Positions 24,473-32,910 of a stretch of 47,623 bases of DNA are shown here, piece by piece. The notes under the pieces were generated by a model that worked only from the letters and a program-made list of their open reading frames with translations, made no database searches and was not told where the DNA came from. Every line of letters begins with the position of its first letter. Positions within the stretch are counted from its first letter, which is position 1. The translations under genes and the position numbers were made by a program. This DNA is from Streptomyces cellostaticus. GTDB taxonomy: Bacteria > Actinomycetota > Actinomycetes > Streptomycetales > Streptomycetaceae. Where the stretch lies: positions 1-47,623 of the forward strand of contig NZ_JALLIN010000053.1 in assembly GCF_023630175.1 (NCBI RefSeq), read 5' to 3'.

Positions 24473-24823
24473 TCAGTCCCGCACCAGCTCCGCCAGTACG
24501 GAGGCGTGGCTCTGCTCCGGCGTCCTGGACGCGGTGAGCAGCGTCACCCGGCCCTCGCGCACCGACTCGCGCAGCCCGTCGAGGAGTCCGGCGGCCTCCG
24601 GAGCGGCGAGTTCGGTCTCGTAGCGGTGACGGAACCCCTCGAAGGAGCCCTCCGGGCCGTGGAACCACGTGCGCAGTTCGTTGGACGGAGTGAGCGCCTT
24701 CGGCCACTCGTCCACCCGGGCCGCGTCCTTGGACACCCCGCGCGGCCACAGCCGGTCCACCAGGACCCGCAGTCCGTCGTCCGCCTCCGGCGGCTCGTAG
24801 ATACGGCGCACGCGCACGCTCAC
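24473..24823 (-). CDS. DUF488 family protein
   Basis: 116 residues. The family signature is plain: RRIYEPPEADDG, then RVLVDRLWPRGVSKD, a W-x-K-x-L-x-P-S-N-E-L-R segment, and ending VTLLTASRTPEQSHASVL. The biochemical role of the family is not established. The gene is single, divergent from the M1 peptidase gene. Confidence 0.9.
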   Translation of the reverse strand: MSVRVRRIYEPPEADDGLRVLVDRLWPRGVSKDAARVDEWPKALTPSNELRTWFHGPEGSFEGFRHRYETELAAPEAAGLLDGLRESVREGRVTLLTASRTPEQSHASVLAELVRD

Positions 24824-24993
24824 GGTCGGGGCCCCTCTCGGGTCGCGGACGGTGCGGCGAGCCTACTGCGGCGCACACGGCCCATCAGGCGGCGACGCGG
24901 CGTGACTTGACCGGAAAGAGGGCGAAACCGGATCGACCGCGCGCCTACGCTTCTGGCGAAACGATCATTCGCCACCCCCCCCGAGGAGCGCCC

Positions 24994-26421
24994 GTGACAC
25001 CACCGCGCAGACAGGTCCCCAGCCGACGTACCGCGGTCCTGCGCCGCGAGGCGGTCCTCGCCGCCGTCCCGGTCGCCCTGGCGGCGCTGCTCGGGACCGC
25101 CGGTCCGGCGGCGGCCGGCACGACCGGCGCCGCCGGAGCGGGCGACCCCTACTTCCCGCTCAGCGGCAACGGCGGGTACCACGTCGACCACTACGACCTG
25201 ACGCTCCGTTACGACACCGCATCCCGGCACCTGGACGGCACGGCGGTGCTCACCGCGCGGGCCACCCGGCGGCTCACCCGCTTCGACCTCGACCTGTCGG
25301 GCCTGAAGGTCACCGGTGTCGGCGTCGGCGGCCGCCGCGCGGCCTTCCGCCGCGACGGCCAGGAACTCGTGGTCACGCCGCCGCGCACCCTGCGCCCGGG
25401 CCGGCGGTTCCAGGTCACCGTCTCCTACCACGGAACCCCCCGGCCGGTCACCGATCCGGACGGCTCGGCGGACGGCTGGATACCCACCGACGACGGGGCG
25501 TTCGTCGCCGGGGAGCCGCAGGGCGCGATGACCTGGTTCCCGGCGAACAACCACCCCAGGGACAAGTCGACGTACGACTTCACGATCACGGTCCCCGAGG
25601 GGCGCACCGCCGTGGCCAACGGCGTCCTGCGCGGCACGCGCACCGCGCACGGCCGCACCACGTTCCGCTGGCACCAGGCCGAGCCCATGGCCGCGTACCT
25701 GGCCACCGCCACCATCGGCAAGTTCCGGGTCGAGCGGTACACGACCCGCGACGGGATCCAGGTGTACAACGCCGTCGACCCCCGTGAGGCGAGCGCGGCG
25801 GCGCCCGTGCTGAAGAAGCTGCCGTCCGTGCTGGCGTGGGAGAGCAAGCTGTTCGGGCCGTACCCGTTCCGGGCCGCCGGGTCGGTCGTCGACCACGCCC
25901 GGGACGTCGGCTACGCCCTGGAGACCCAGAGCCGGCCCCTCTACGACTCGGCGCCCGACGTGGGCACCCTCGTGCACGAGAACGCCCACCAGTGGTTCGG
26001 TGACTCCGTCTCACTGACCGCCTGGAAGGACATATGGCTCAACGAGGGCTTCGCGACCTACGCCGAGTGGCTCTACGCGGAACAGCACGGCGGCGACAGC
26101 GCGCAGAAGACGTTCGACGCCCTCTACGCCCGCCCCGCGGGCGACCGTCTGTGGGCCTTCCCGCCCGGTGATCCCGGCAGCGGGGAGAACATCTTCGACA
26201 CCCCCGTCTACGCGCGCGGCGCGATGACCCTGCACGAGCTGCGCCGGGCCGTCGGCGACCGGGACTTCTTCCGGATCCTGCGCGCCTGGGCGGCCGCGCA
26301 CCGGGCCGGGCACGGCACGACGGCGCAGTTCACCCGGCTCGCCGGACGGGTGTCCGGCAAGAACCTGGACGCCCTGTTCCACACCTGGCTGTACGAGCGG
26401 GGCAGGCCGAGCCGCCCCTGA
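24994..26421 (+). CDS. secreted M1 family aminopeptidase
   Basis: 475 residues from GTG 24994, with GAGGAG six bases upstream. A long signal peptide (REAVLAAVPVALAALLG) ends near AAA. The beta-saddle domain (YHVDHYDLTLRYD) leads to the catalytic domain: His328-Glu329 and His332 in LVHENAHQWFG and Glu351 in LNEGFATY, 18 residues apart as required. The exopeptidase GxMEN loop is replaced by ALETQ within GYALETQSRP. The protein stops soon after the catalytic domain, as in short bacterial M1 enzymes. It probably trims extracellular peptides. Confidence 0.92.
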   Translation: MTPPRRQVPSRRTAVLRREAVLAAVPVALAALLGTAGPAAAGTTGAAGAGDPYFPLSGNGGYHVDHYDLTLRYDTASRHLDGTAVLTARATRRLTRFDLDLSGLKVTGVGVGGRRAAFRRDGQELVVTPPRTLRPGRRFQVTVSYHGTPRPVTDPDGSADGWIPTDDGAFVAGEPQGAMTWFPANNHPRDKSTYDFTITVPEGRTAVANGVLRGTRTAHGRTTFRWHQAEPMAAYLATATIGKFRVERYTTRDGIQVYNAVDPREASAAAPVLKKLPSVLAWESKLFGPYPFRAAGSVVDHARDVGYALETQSRPLYDSAPDVGTLVHENAHQWFGDSVSLTAWKDIWLNEGFATYAEWLYAEQHGGDSAQKTFDALYARPAGDRLWAFPPGDPGSGENIFDTPVYARGAMTLHELRRAVGDRDFFRILRAWAAAHRAGHGTTAQFTRLAGRVSGKNLDALFHTWLYERGRPSRP

Positions 26422-26426
26422 ACGCC

Positions 26427-26536
26427 CGCACCGCCGGGGCGGACCGGCCCCGGCGGTGCGAGCGACGACAGCCGCTCCGGTTCCCCGGTGCGGGCGGGCG
26501 GGTACCGGGGAACCCCCGGCCGCCCGCCCGCACCGG
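26427..26536. terminator. two tandem strong hairpins between convergent genes
   Basis: Hairpin 1: CGCACCGCCGGGGC (26427-26440) pairs perfectly with 26447-26460. Hairpin 2: a 17-base arm starting CCGGTGCGGG (26485-26501) pairs perfectly with 26520-26536 and encloses a further short inverted repeat. They separate the M1 peptidase gene from the convergent wbl gene and can act in both directions. Confidence 0.65.
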
Positions 26537-26544
26537 CGCCCGGT

Positions 26545-26796
26545 TCAGCCGGAGCGTTGCCGGGAGCGGACGCGGCGCCTGAGCGCGCGCCGCTCCACCT
26601 CGGTGGTACCGCCCCAGACACCGATGCTCTGGCCCGTGTCCAGAGCCCAGTCAAGACACTGCTCCCGCACCGGACACCCCGCGCACACCGCCTTCGCCTG
26701 CTGTGCCTGCACCTGTGCGGGCCCGGTGGTGCCGATGGGGAAGAAGAGGTCGGGGTCCTCGTGACGGCACGCGGCATCTTCGCGCCAGTTGTGCAT
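26545..26796 (-). CDS. WhiB-like (Wbl) iron-sulfur regulator
   Basis: 83 residues with GGAGGAG before the ATG. Four cluster cysteines are Cys10, Cys38, Cys41 and Cys47, followed by the GVWGG turn (59-63) and a basic tail (RRALRRRVRSRQR) for DNA binding. Wbl proteins carry a redox- or NO-sensitive 4Fe-4S cluster and act with the principal sigma factor. Size and sequence are near the WblE/WhiB1 group, but I do not assign a specific member. Confidence 0.95.
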   Translation of the reverse strand: MHNWREDAACRHEDPDLFFPIGTTGPAQVQAQQAKAVCAGCPVREQCLDWALDTGQSIGVWGGTTEVERRALRRRVRSRQRSG

Positions 26797-26920
26797 GGAA
26801 GTCTCCTCCGGTCTGAGTCGTCCGCGCCAGTCGAATGAGTGCTTCCACTTCTGGTGACCGGTCAGGACGGCATGAAACAGGGAACCGGTGACGGATCGGT
26901 CGGCGCGAGCCGCGCCCCGG

Positions 26921-28141
26921 TCACTGCTCGCGCATGCCCCACGGGGAGCCGTACGCGGTCAGCAGGTCGAGGAACGGGGCGGCCGGGAAGGCCTCCGGGC
27001 CGAGGACGCCCGTGCCCGACCAGGCGCCGGTGGCGAGGAGTTCGAGGGCGACGACCGGGTTGACCGCCGTCTGCCACACGACCGCCTGGCAGCCGTACTC
27101 CGCCATGGACCACTGGTTGTCGACCACGTGATACAGGTACACCTCGCGCGGCGCCCCGTCCTTGGTGCCGCGCACCCAGGTGCCCGCGCAGGTCTTTCCG
27201 CGCATCCGCTCGCCCAGCGTCGCCGGGTCCGGCAGGCACGCGGCGACCACGTCCCGCGGCGAGACCGCGACCGGTCCGTCGGGGCCCGGCACGGTCACCG
27301 GTTCGGTGCGGTCCAGCCCGAGCAGGTGCAGGGTCTTCAGCGTCTCGACGAACTCGCGGCCGAGCCCGTACTTGAAGGTGACACGGTCCGCGCCGACCCA
27401 GCGCGGCATCAGCAGCACCTCCTCGTGCTCCACGTTCACGCACTCCACCGGCCCGATCCCCTCCGGGAAGTCGAACACCTCGGGCTCGCTGAACGGGGCG
27501 GTGGTGAACCAGCCCCGCCCGGTCTCGTAGACGACCGGCGGGTTCAGGCACTCCTCGATGGTGGTCCAGATGCTGAAGGAGGGGGCGAAGTCATAGCCGT
27601 CCACGGTCAGATCGGCGCCGTCGCGCACGCCGATCTCCTCGATGGTGTCGAAGAGTTCGTCGGCCGCGTGGCGGGCGAACACGTCCGACAGGCCGGGTTC
27701 CACCCCCATGCCGACCAGGGCGAGCGCGCCCGCCTGCGCCCACTCCTCGGCGAGCGCGAACTGCTCGTCGCCCAGCTTGACCCCGCACTCCTCGTACGGC
27801 CGCTCGGGGTGCGGCCGGGACAGCGACATCGCCATGTCGACATAGGTGGCGCCGGCCGTGCGCGCCGCCCGGAACAGGGGCATGACGAACCTGGGGTCGG
27901 TGGCGTTGAGCAGCACGTCGCAGCCGTGCCGGGCGAGCAGGCCGGCCACGCCGGCCTCGTCGGCCGCGTCCACCTGTTCGGCGTGGAACCGGTCCCCGGC
28001 CCCGCCGAGGGCCGCGACCGCGGCCTCGGCCCGCGCGGGGTCGTAGTCGGCGACCACCATCAGGTCGAAGAACGGCCGCCGGGCCGCGATCCGGGTGATG
28101 GCGGTGCCGACTCCACCGGCTCCCACGAGCAGTACACGCAT
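26921..28141 (-). CDS. saccharopine dehydrogenase family oxidoreductase
   Basis: 406 residues. The N-terminal Rossmann motif is VLLVGAGGVGTAITRIAA, followed by LLNATDPRFVMPLF. The rest matches the saccharopine dehydrogenase family in length, with conserved VGMGVEPGLSDV and GKTCAGTWV segments. In bacteria such enzymes work on lysine or aminoadipate semialdehyde adducts or in polyamine chemistry; the substrate is not defined here. The gene diverges from a TetR regulator gene across a 202-base region holding a 9-bp tandem repeat, so that regulator probably controls it. Confidence 0.88.
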   Translation of the reverse strand: MRVLLVGAGGVGTAITRIAARRPFFDLMVVADYDPARAEAAVAALGGAGDRFHAEQVDAADEAGVAGLLARHGCDVLLNATDPRFVMPLFRAARTAGATYVDMAMSLSRPHPERPYEECGVKLGDEQFALAEEWAQAGALALVGMGVEPGLSDVFARHAADELFDTIEEIGVRDGADLTVDGYDFAPSFSIWTTIEECLNPPVVYETGRGWFTTAPFSEPEVFDFPEGIGPVECVNVEHEEVLLMPRWVGADRVTFKYGLGREFVETLKTLHLLGLDRTEPVTVPGPDGPVAVSPRDVVAACLPDPATLGERMRGKTCAGTWVRGTKDGAPREVYLYHVVDNQWSMAEYGCQAVVWQTAVNPVVALELLATGAWSGTGVLGPEAFPAAPFLDLLTAYGSPWGMREQ

Positions 28142-28183
28142 GACGGAAACTCCCTGCCTGACACGAACGACAACGGTCACGAA

Positions 28184-28228
28184 CGGAACGTACGGAACGT
28201 ACGGAACGTACGGAATGAACGGAACATC
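28184..28228. repeat. tandem 9-bp repeat in a divergent promoter region
   Basis: CGGAACGTA is repeated perfectly three times (28184-28210) and followed by two degenerate copies (CGGAATGAA, CGGAACATC) to 28228. It starts 43 bases upstream of the dehydrogenase start, on the side of the TetR gene. Regular 9-bp spacing could be a regulator-binding array or simple replication slippage. Confidence 0.8.
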
Positions 28229-28343
28229 GGGGCAGGCGCGCCTTGCCCGGAATCCAACGCCGGACGGTGGCGTAAGGTCAATGGTGTTGGCGTAAGCGGG
28301 TCCGAGCCGGGCCCGAGCGGATCCGAGGCAGGAGGGGATCACC

Positions 28344-29051
28344 GTGCCCAAGCCCGTCGTACCCGAGGAGAGGCGACGCCGGCGCCGTCCGACCCGCGGC
28401 GGCACCGTGCTGTCCGAGAGCCTGATCGTCGCGACCGCGCTCAGGCTGCTGCGCGAGCACGGCAGCACCGGGCTCACCGCCCGCCGCCTCGGTCTCGCCC
28501 TGGACTGCGATCCCAGCACGCTGTACCGGTACTTCCGGGGCATGGACGAGCTGACCCTGGCCATCGGCGACGCGCTCATCGGCGAGGCGCTGGCCGGCTG
28601 GCGGCCGACCGGACGGTGGCGGGCGGACCTGCGGACGATCGGGCTGCGCATCCACGGCGTGTACGTCGCGCACCCGCAGGCGGCGCTGCTCACCGCCAAC
28701 CGGGTCACCGGCCGGGCCCATGAACTGGCCGCCGACGAGGCCGTGCTGGACGTCCTGCGCTCGGCCGGGTTCTCCCTGCCGGACACGGTCCGCGTCTACC
28801 ACGCCTTCATCGACCAGACCCTGGCCTTCGCCGCCCTGGACTCCGCGTCACTGGCCCTGCCCAGTGCCTCCCAGCGCGCCGACGAGGACAAGTGGCACTC
28901 CACCTACGCCCACCTGCCCCCCGACACCCACCCCCGCATCGCCGAGGCGGCGCCGCTGCTGGCCCGGCGCATGGTCACCAGCGCCTATCCGACGGCTCTG
29001 GAGATGCTGCTGGACAGCGCGGCCGGACGCCTCGGCGCCCAGCGGCCCTGA
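28344..29051 (+). CDS. TetR family regulator
   Basis: 235 residues from GTG 28344, with AGGAGGGG upstream. After a very basic N-terminus (EERRRRRRPTR) comes the HTH: ESLIVATALRLLREHGSTG, LTARRLGLALDCDPSTLYRYFR. The C-terminal domain resembles TetR C-type regulators. It is divergent from the saccharopine dehydrogenase-like gene and convergent with the LysR-type gene. The likely target is the divergent enzyme. Confidence 0.92.
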   Translation: MPKPVVPEERRRRRRPTRGGTVLSESLIVATALRLLREHGSTGLTARRLGLALDCDPSTLYRYFRGMDELTLAIGDALIGEALAGWRPTGRWRADLRTIGLRIHGVYVAHPQAALLTANRVTGRAHELAADEAVLDVLRSAGFSLPDTVRVYHAFIDQTLAFAALDSASLALPSASQRADEDKWHSTYAHLPPDTHPRIAEAAPLLARRMVTSAYPTALEMLLDSAAGRLGAQRP

Positions 29052-29078
29052 GGGCCGGGCCCGCCGTCCGCGTCCGGA

Positions 29079-29960
29079 TCAGCGGCGCAGCGCCCGGGCC
29101 GCCGTCGCCGCCACCGCCTCGGCCAGCGCCGCCAGGGCGGGGGAGTCGAGTTTCCACTGCTGCCAGTACAGCGTGACGTCCGCGCTGCGGTCCGGCGCCA
29201 GCAGGACGAGGCGGCCCGCGGCCAGCAGCGGACCGGCCTGGGCCTCCGGCAGCATGCCCCAGCCCAGCCCCCCGGCGACCGCGTCGGCGAAGCCCTCGGA
29301 GGTGGGCACGTGGTGGCGCAGCGAACTCGCGGCCCCGTGGCCCAGCCGCCTGACGAAGGCGTCCTGGAAGTCGTCCTTGCGGTCGAAGACCACGACGGGC
29401 GCGTCGGGCAGCAGGTCCGGCAGGGGTCCGTCCAGATACCGCTCGGCGAACTCGGGCGCGGCGGCCGGCAGATAGCGCATCCGGCCCAGCGCGCGGACCG
29501 AGCAGCCCGGCACCGGATCGGGCGAGGAGGTCACCGCCGCCATCACCAGCCCCTCGCGCAGCAGCGCCGCGGTGTGGGCCTCGTCCTCCCGGTGCAGTTC
29601 GAAGCAGAGCCCGGGCGCCTGGGTGAGGGCTCCGAGGAACCAGGTCGCCAGCGAGTCCGCGTTCACCGCGACCGACACCCGCGTCGGCTCCCCGGCGCCG
29701 CTCAGCCCCAGCTCGCCGCGCGCGTCCCGCTCCAGCCGGGCCAGTTGCCGGGCGAACCGCACCAGTACCGCTCCGGACTCCGTCGGCCGCACCGGCTTGG
29801 TGCGCTGGAGCAGCACCCGGCCGGTGCGCTGCTCCAGCGCCTTGACCCGCTGGCTGACCGCCGAGGGGGTCAGGCGCAGGGCCGCGGCCGCCGCGTCGAA
29901 CGTGCCCTCGTCCACCACGGCGAGCAGGGTCCGCACCTGCTCCAGGGGAAGCTCGCTCAT
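29079..29960 (-). CDS. lysG: LysR-type regulator of the ArgP/LysG group
   Basis: 293 residues. The N-terminal HTH is EQVRTLLAVVDEGTFDAAAAA and LTPSAVSQRVKALEQ, matching ArgP/LysG, as does the effector domain (VNADSLATWFLGAL; DGPLPDLLPDAPVVVFDRKDD). In Corynebacterium LysG senses lysine, arginine or histidine and activates lysE. Here the gene is divergent from a lysE-like exporter gene with a 69-base gap, the same arrangement. It probably activates the exporter when basic amino acids accumulate. Confidence 0.92.
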   Translation of the reverse strand: MSELPLEQVRTLLAVVDEGTFDAAAAALRLTPSAVSQRVKALEQRTGRVLLQRTKPVRPTESGAVLVRFARQLARLERDARGELGLSGAGEPTRVSVAVNADSLATWFLGALTQAPGLCFELHREDEAHTAALLREGLVMAAVTSSPDPVPGCSVRALGRMRYLPAAAPEFAERYLDGPLPDLLPDAPVVVFDRKDDFQDAFVRRLGHGAASSLRHHVPTSEGFADAVAGGLGWGMLPEAQAGPLLAAGRLVLLAPDRSADVTLYWQQWKLDSPALAALAEAVAATAARALRR

Positions 29961-29993
29961 CACGACGACTAATGCTACGTAAAAATCCTTAGC

Positions 29994-30022
29994 TGTACGC
30001 ACGCTGATCACATGGCTAGCGT
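29994..30022 (+). promoter_or_regulatory. candidate lysE promoter giving a leaderless transcript
   Basis: TAGCGT (30017-30022) lies 17 bases after a weak TGTACG (29994-29999). Transcription would begin at or next to ATG 30030. The adjoining AT-rich segment 29971-29999, with partly symmetrical TGCTACG and GTACGCA ends, is the likely LysG site. Confidence 0.3.
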
Positions 30023-30029
30023 CGAGGGC

Positions 30030-30644
30030 ATGAACCACGCCCTGACCGCCGCGGCCGCCGGATTCGGCACCGGGCTCTCCCTGATCGTCGCCATCGGCGC
30101 CCAGAACGCCTTCGTCCTGAGGCAGGGGGTGCGCCGGGACGCCGTGCTCGCGGTGGTCGGGATCTGCGCCCTGTCCGACGCGCTGCTCATCGCGCTCGGT
30201 GTCGCAGGGGTCGGCGCGGTCGTGGTGGCCTGGCCGGGCGTGGTGCGGGCGGTCGGCTTCGTGGGCGGCGTGTTCCTGCTGTGCTACGGCGCGCTCGCCG
30301 CCCGCCGTGTCCTGCGCCCCGGCGGCGGACTGCGGACGGAGGGGGAGGCGGTGGGCTCCCGGCGGCGGGCGGTGCTCACCTGCCTGGCCATGACCTGGCT
30401 CAACCCGCACGTCTACCTGGACACCGTGTTCCTGCTCGGCTCCCTCGCCGCCGACCGCGGCCCGCTGCGCTGGACCTTCGGCCTCGGCGCGGCCCTGGCC
30501 AGCCTCTGCTGGTTCGCCGCCCTCGGCTTCGGCGCCCGGCTGCTGGGCCGGTTCCTCGCCCGTCCGGCCGCCTGGCGCGTCCTGGACGGCCTGATCGCCG
30601 TGACCATGCTGGCGCTCGGCGCCGCCCTGGTCCTCGACGCCTGA
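30030..30644 (+). CDS. lysE: LysE/ArgO-type basic amino-acid exporter
   Basis: 204 residues from ATG 30030; ATG 30012 adds only MASVEG. The family start motif is GTGLSLIVAIGAQNAFVLRQG, and the conserved middle part is CLAMTWLNPHVYLDTVFLLG, with about six hydrophobic segments. It should export lysine or arginine at the plasma membrane. GAGGG lies almost on top of the ATG, too close for normal initiation, so a leaderless message is plausible. It is controlled, by analogy, by the divergent LysG-like regulator. Confidence 0.9.
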   Translation: MNHALTAAAAGFGTGLSLIVAIGAQNAFVLRQGVRRDAVLAVVGICALSDALLIALGVAGVGAVVVAWPGVVRAVGFVGGVFLLCYGALAARRVLRPGGGLRTEGEAVGSRRRAVLTCLAMTWLNPHVYLDTVFLLGSLAADRGPLRWTFGLGAALASLCWFAALGFGARLLGRFLARPAAWRVLDGLIAVTMLALGAALVLDA

Positions 30645-30788
30645 GACGCGCCGGCACCCGCGCACGGTGGGCGCAACACGGTGGGCGGAAGACGCGGCCG
30701 GGCGGCCCGGCGGGTTCCTGCGACTGCGATAGTGGGCCTCGAATCGAAAGATGTATCGAGCAACCTCTGACGAGCGACCAGGAACCCC

Positions 30789-32138
30789 GTGGACACCAGC
30801 GAGAGCAGCGGCACCGAAGAGAGCAGCGGCACCGGACGGAAGACCACCGGCGAAGGAGCCGGGCCCGCCGATACCGGTGTCGCGGCCGCGCCGGCCCCGC
30901 CCGGGCGCGGCCGGCGCCGCTGGGCGATGGACACCCGGCCGCTGCGCTTCCCGGCCTACCGGCGCCTGTGGTCGTCGACCGTCGTCACCGCCGTCGGCAG
31001 CCAGCTCACCGCCGTCGCCGTGCCCAAGCAGATCTACGACATCACCCACTCCTCGGCCTGGGTCGGCTACGCCGGCGCGGCCGGGCTGGTGCCCATGGTG
31101 GTCTTCGCGCTGTGGGGCGGGGCGGTCGCCGACACGGTGGACCGGCGCAAGCTGCTGCTGGTCACCAACACCGGGATCGCCGTGACCTCGGTGCTGTTCT
31201 GCGCCCAGGCTGTCACGGGCCTGGACTCCGTCGTCGTGCTCATGCTGCTGCTCGCGCTGCAGCAGGCGTTCTTCGGCCTCAACTCCCCGGCCCGCAGCGC
31301 CTCCATCGCCCGCCTGGTGCCGGCCTCGGAACTGCCCGCGGCGAACGCGCTCGGCTCCACCGTGATGCAGACCGGCCTGGTCGTGGGACCGCTGCTGGCC
31401 GGTGTGCTGATCCCGGTCGTCGGGCTGCCCGGGCTGTACCTGATCGACGCGCTGGCGCTGTGCGTCACCGTGTGGGCGGTGTACCGGCTGCCCGCGCTGC
31501 CGCCGCTCGGCGGCCGGCCCGCCCGGCGGGCCGGGGTGCGCGAGGTCGTGGCCGGCTTCCGGTACATCGCCCGGCACGAGGTGCTGCTGCTGTCCTTCCT
31601 GGCCGACATCGTGGCCATGGTCCTCGGCATGCCCCGCGCCCTGTTCCCGCAGCTCGCCGCGGGGACCTACGCCCCCTGGGGCGCGGGTCTGGCGCTGGGC
31701 GTGCTGTTCGCCGCGATCCCGGTCGGCGCGGTGCTCGGCGGCCTGTTCTCCGGGGTCTTCTCCCGGGCCCGGCGCCACGGCCGGATGGTCATCGGCGCGG
31801 TCGTCGGCTGGGGGGTGGCCGTCGCGGGGTTCGGGCTGAGCGGCAACCTCTGGGTGGCCTTCGGCTTCCTCGCCGCGGCCGGTCTGGCCGACATGATCTC
31901 CATGGTGTTCCGCGGGGCCATCCTGCTGTCCGCCGCCACCGACGACATGCGCGGCCGGATGCAGGGCGTGTTCACCGTGGTGGTCGCGGGCGGACCGCGC
32001 CTGGCCGACGTGCTGCACGGCACCGCCGGTGCCGCGTTCGGCCCCGGGGCCGCCGTGGCGGGCGGGGGTGCGCTGGTCGTCGTGGTGATGGCGGCGCTGG
32101 CCGCCGCGGCGCCGGCCCTGCGCCGCTACCGGATCTGA
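30789..32138 (+). CDS. MFS transporter, EntS-like
   Basis: 449 residues from GTG 30789 with AGGA upstream. A polar N-terminus with a doubled ESSGT precedes the membrane part. Twelve or so hydrophobic segments are visible. The loop GAVADTVDRRKLL matches the MFS signature between helices 2 and 3, and FFGLNSPARSASIARLVP matches the EntS/MFS-3 group. Substrates in that group include enterobactin and drugs; none can be assigned here. It is a single gene convergent with the lone cNMP protein gene. Confidence 0.9.
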   Translation: MDTSESSGTEESSGTGRKTTGEGAGPADTGVAAAPAPPGRGRRRWAMDTRPLRFPAYRRLWSSTVVTAVGSQLTAVAVPKQIYDITHSSAWVGYAGAAGLVPMVVFALWGGAVADTVDRRKLLLVTNTGIAVTSVLFCAQAVTGLDSVVVLMLLLALQQAFFGLNSPARSASIARLVPASELPAANALGSTVMQTGLVVGPLLAGVLIPVVGLPGLYLIDALALCVTVWAVYRLPALPPLGGRPARRAGVREVVAGFRYIARHEVLLLSFLADIVAMVLGMPRALFPQLAAGTYAPWGAGLALGVLFAAIPVGAVLGGLFSGVFSRARRHGRMVIGAVVGWGVAVAGFGLSGNLWVAFGFLAAAGLADMISMVFRGAILLSAATDDMRGRMQGVFTVVVAGGPRLADVLHGTAGAAFGPGAAVAGGGALVVVVMAALAAAAPALRRYRI

Positions 32139-32183
32139 CCGGACGGGCCCCCGGGAGGCCCCGCGGGGACCGCCCCCGGCGGC

Positions 32184-32639
32184 TCAGAGCGGTCCACGCC
32201 GGCGGACCGCGTACTGGTCCATCAGCTTGCCCCGGGTGGTCTCCAGCCGGTGGGCGAGGATCTCGGCGACCGTCCGCACCAGCGACAGACCGAGCAGCGG
32301 GTCCTCCACGCTCAGCGCGAGCACCGACGGCCCGTCGAACTCGTAGGCCCGCACGTTGCTGAAGGCCACCGCGCCGAAGTCCCACTGGTACGGCGGGAAC
32401 AGCCAGGACCAGCCGAGCATGTCGCCCGCGCCCAGCGTGGCCACGGTGACCCGCTGCCGGGAGGTGACCGGCTGGTCCAGGTGGACCGCGCCAGAGCGGA
32501 TCACCCAGAAGCGGTCGGCGGTGCCGCCCGGCTCGAAGATGCGGGAGTCCTCCGGGAAGGAGACCTCCTTGGCCAGCTCCATCAGCCGCTCACGCTGCGC
32601 CTGCGGCAGGGCGGTCAGCAGTTTTATCGCTTTGGTCAT
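32184..32639 (-). CDS. stand-alone cyclic-nucleotide-binding protein without HTH
   Basis: 151 residues, with GAGGAG upstream of the ATG at 32639. It has the cNMP-binding beta-roll: LTALPQAQRERLMELAKEV, then FEPGGTADRFWVIRSGAVHL, ATLGAGDMLGWSWLFPP and a final VRTVAEILAHRLETTRGK helix. It stops there: the DNA-binding HTH of Crp/Fnr regulators is absent. The PBC position has GDMLGWSWL rather than the GELAL-type Arg/Ser box, so cAMP may not be the ligand. It may bind a partner protein. Confidence 0.88.
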   Translation of the reverse strand: MTKAIKLLTALPQAQRERLMELAKEVSFPEDSRIFEPGGTADRFWVIRSGAVHLDQPVTSRQRVTVATLGAGDMLGWSWLFPPYQWDFGAVAFSNVRAYEFDGPSVLALSVEDPLLGLSLVRTVAEILAHRLETTRGKLMDQYAVRRRGPL

Positions 32640-32765
32640 GGCGCGGGACTCCTCGCCGGCGGCGGTCGGGGTGTGTTCCCCAAGCCCATTTCAGCCGCTG
32701 CCGCCGTCCCGGGCACCTCGAAGGAGCGGTGCACGGCCCCCGCACGTGCCTGCGGGCATGAGAAA

Positions 32766-32797
32766 GCCCTGGCTGGACGGGGGAGGCCAGCCAGGGC
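32766..32797 (-). terminator. hairpin followed by U-rich stretch, reading leftward
   Basis: GCCCTGGCTGG (32766-32776) pairs perfectly with CCAGCCAGGGC (32787-32797), with a 10-base loop. On the minus strand the stem is followed by TTTCTCAT, so it has the form of an intrinsic terminator, rare in this window. A second stem (32806-32812 with 32838-32844) lies just before it. It would end a transcript coming from about 32.87 kb or from the 78-residue gene. Confidence 0.6.
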
Positions 32798-32910
32798 CGT
32801 ATGTGGTGGTGAGGGAGGACGGTTCCGGTCGACCCCGTCACCACGTATGTATGAACGATAAACCATCTCGCGACCATTCGCCCAATCGGAAGCGGGTCAG
32901 GTGGCCTGTT

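Noticed and set aside
29961..32018. Upstream continuation of the LysR-type gene into a 979-codon frame
   Set aside because: It overlaps the lysE and MFS genes on the other strand and is Gly/Gln/His-rich; the LysR HTH starts properly at 29960.
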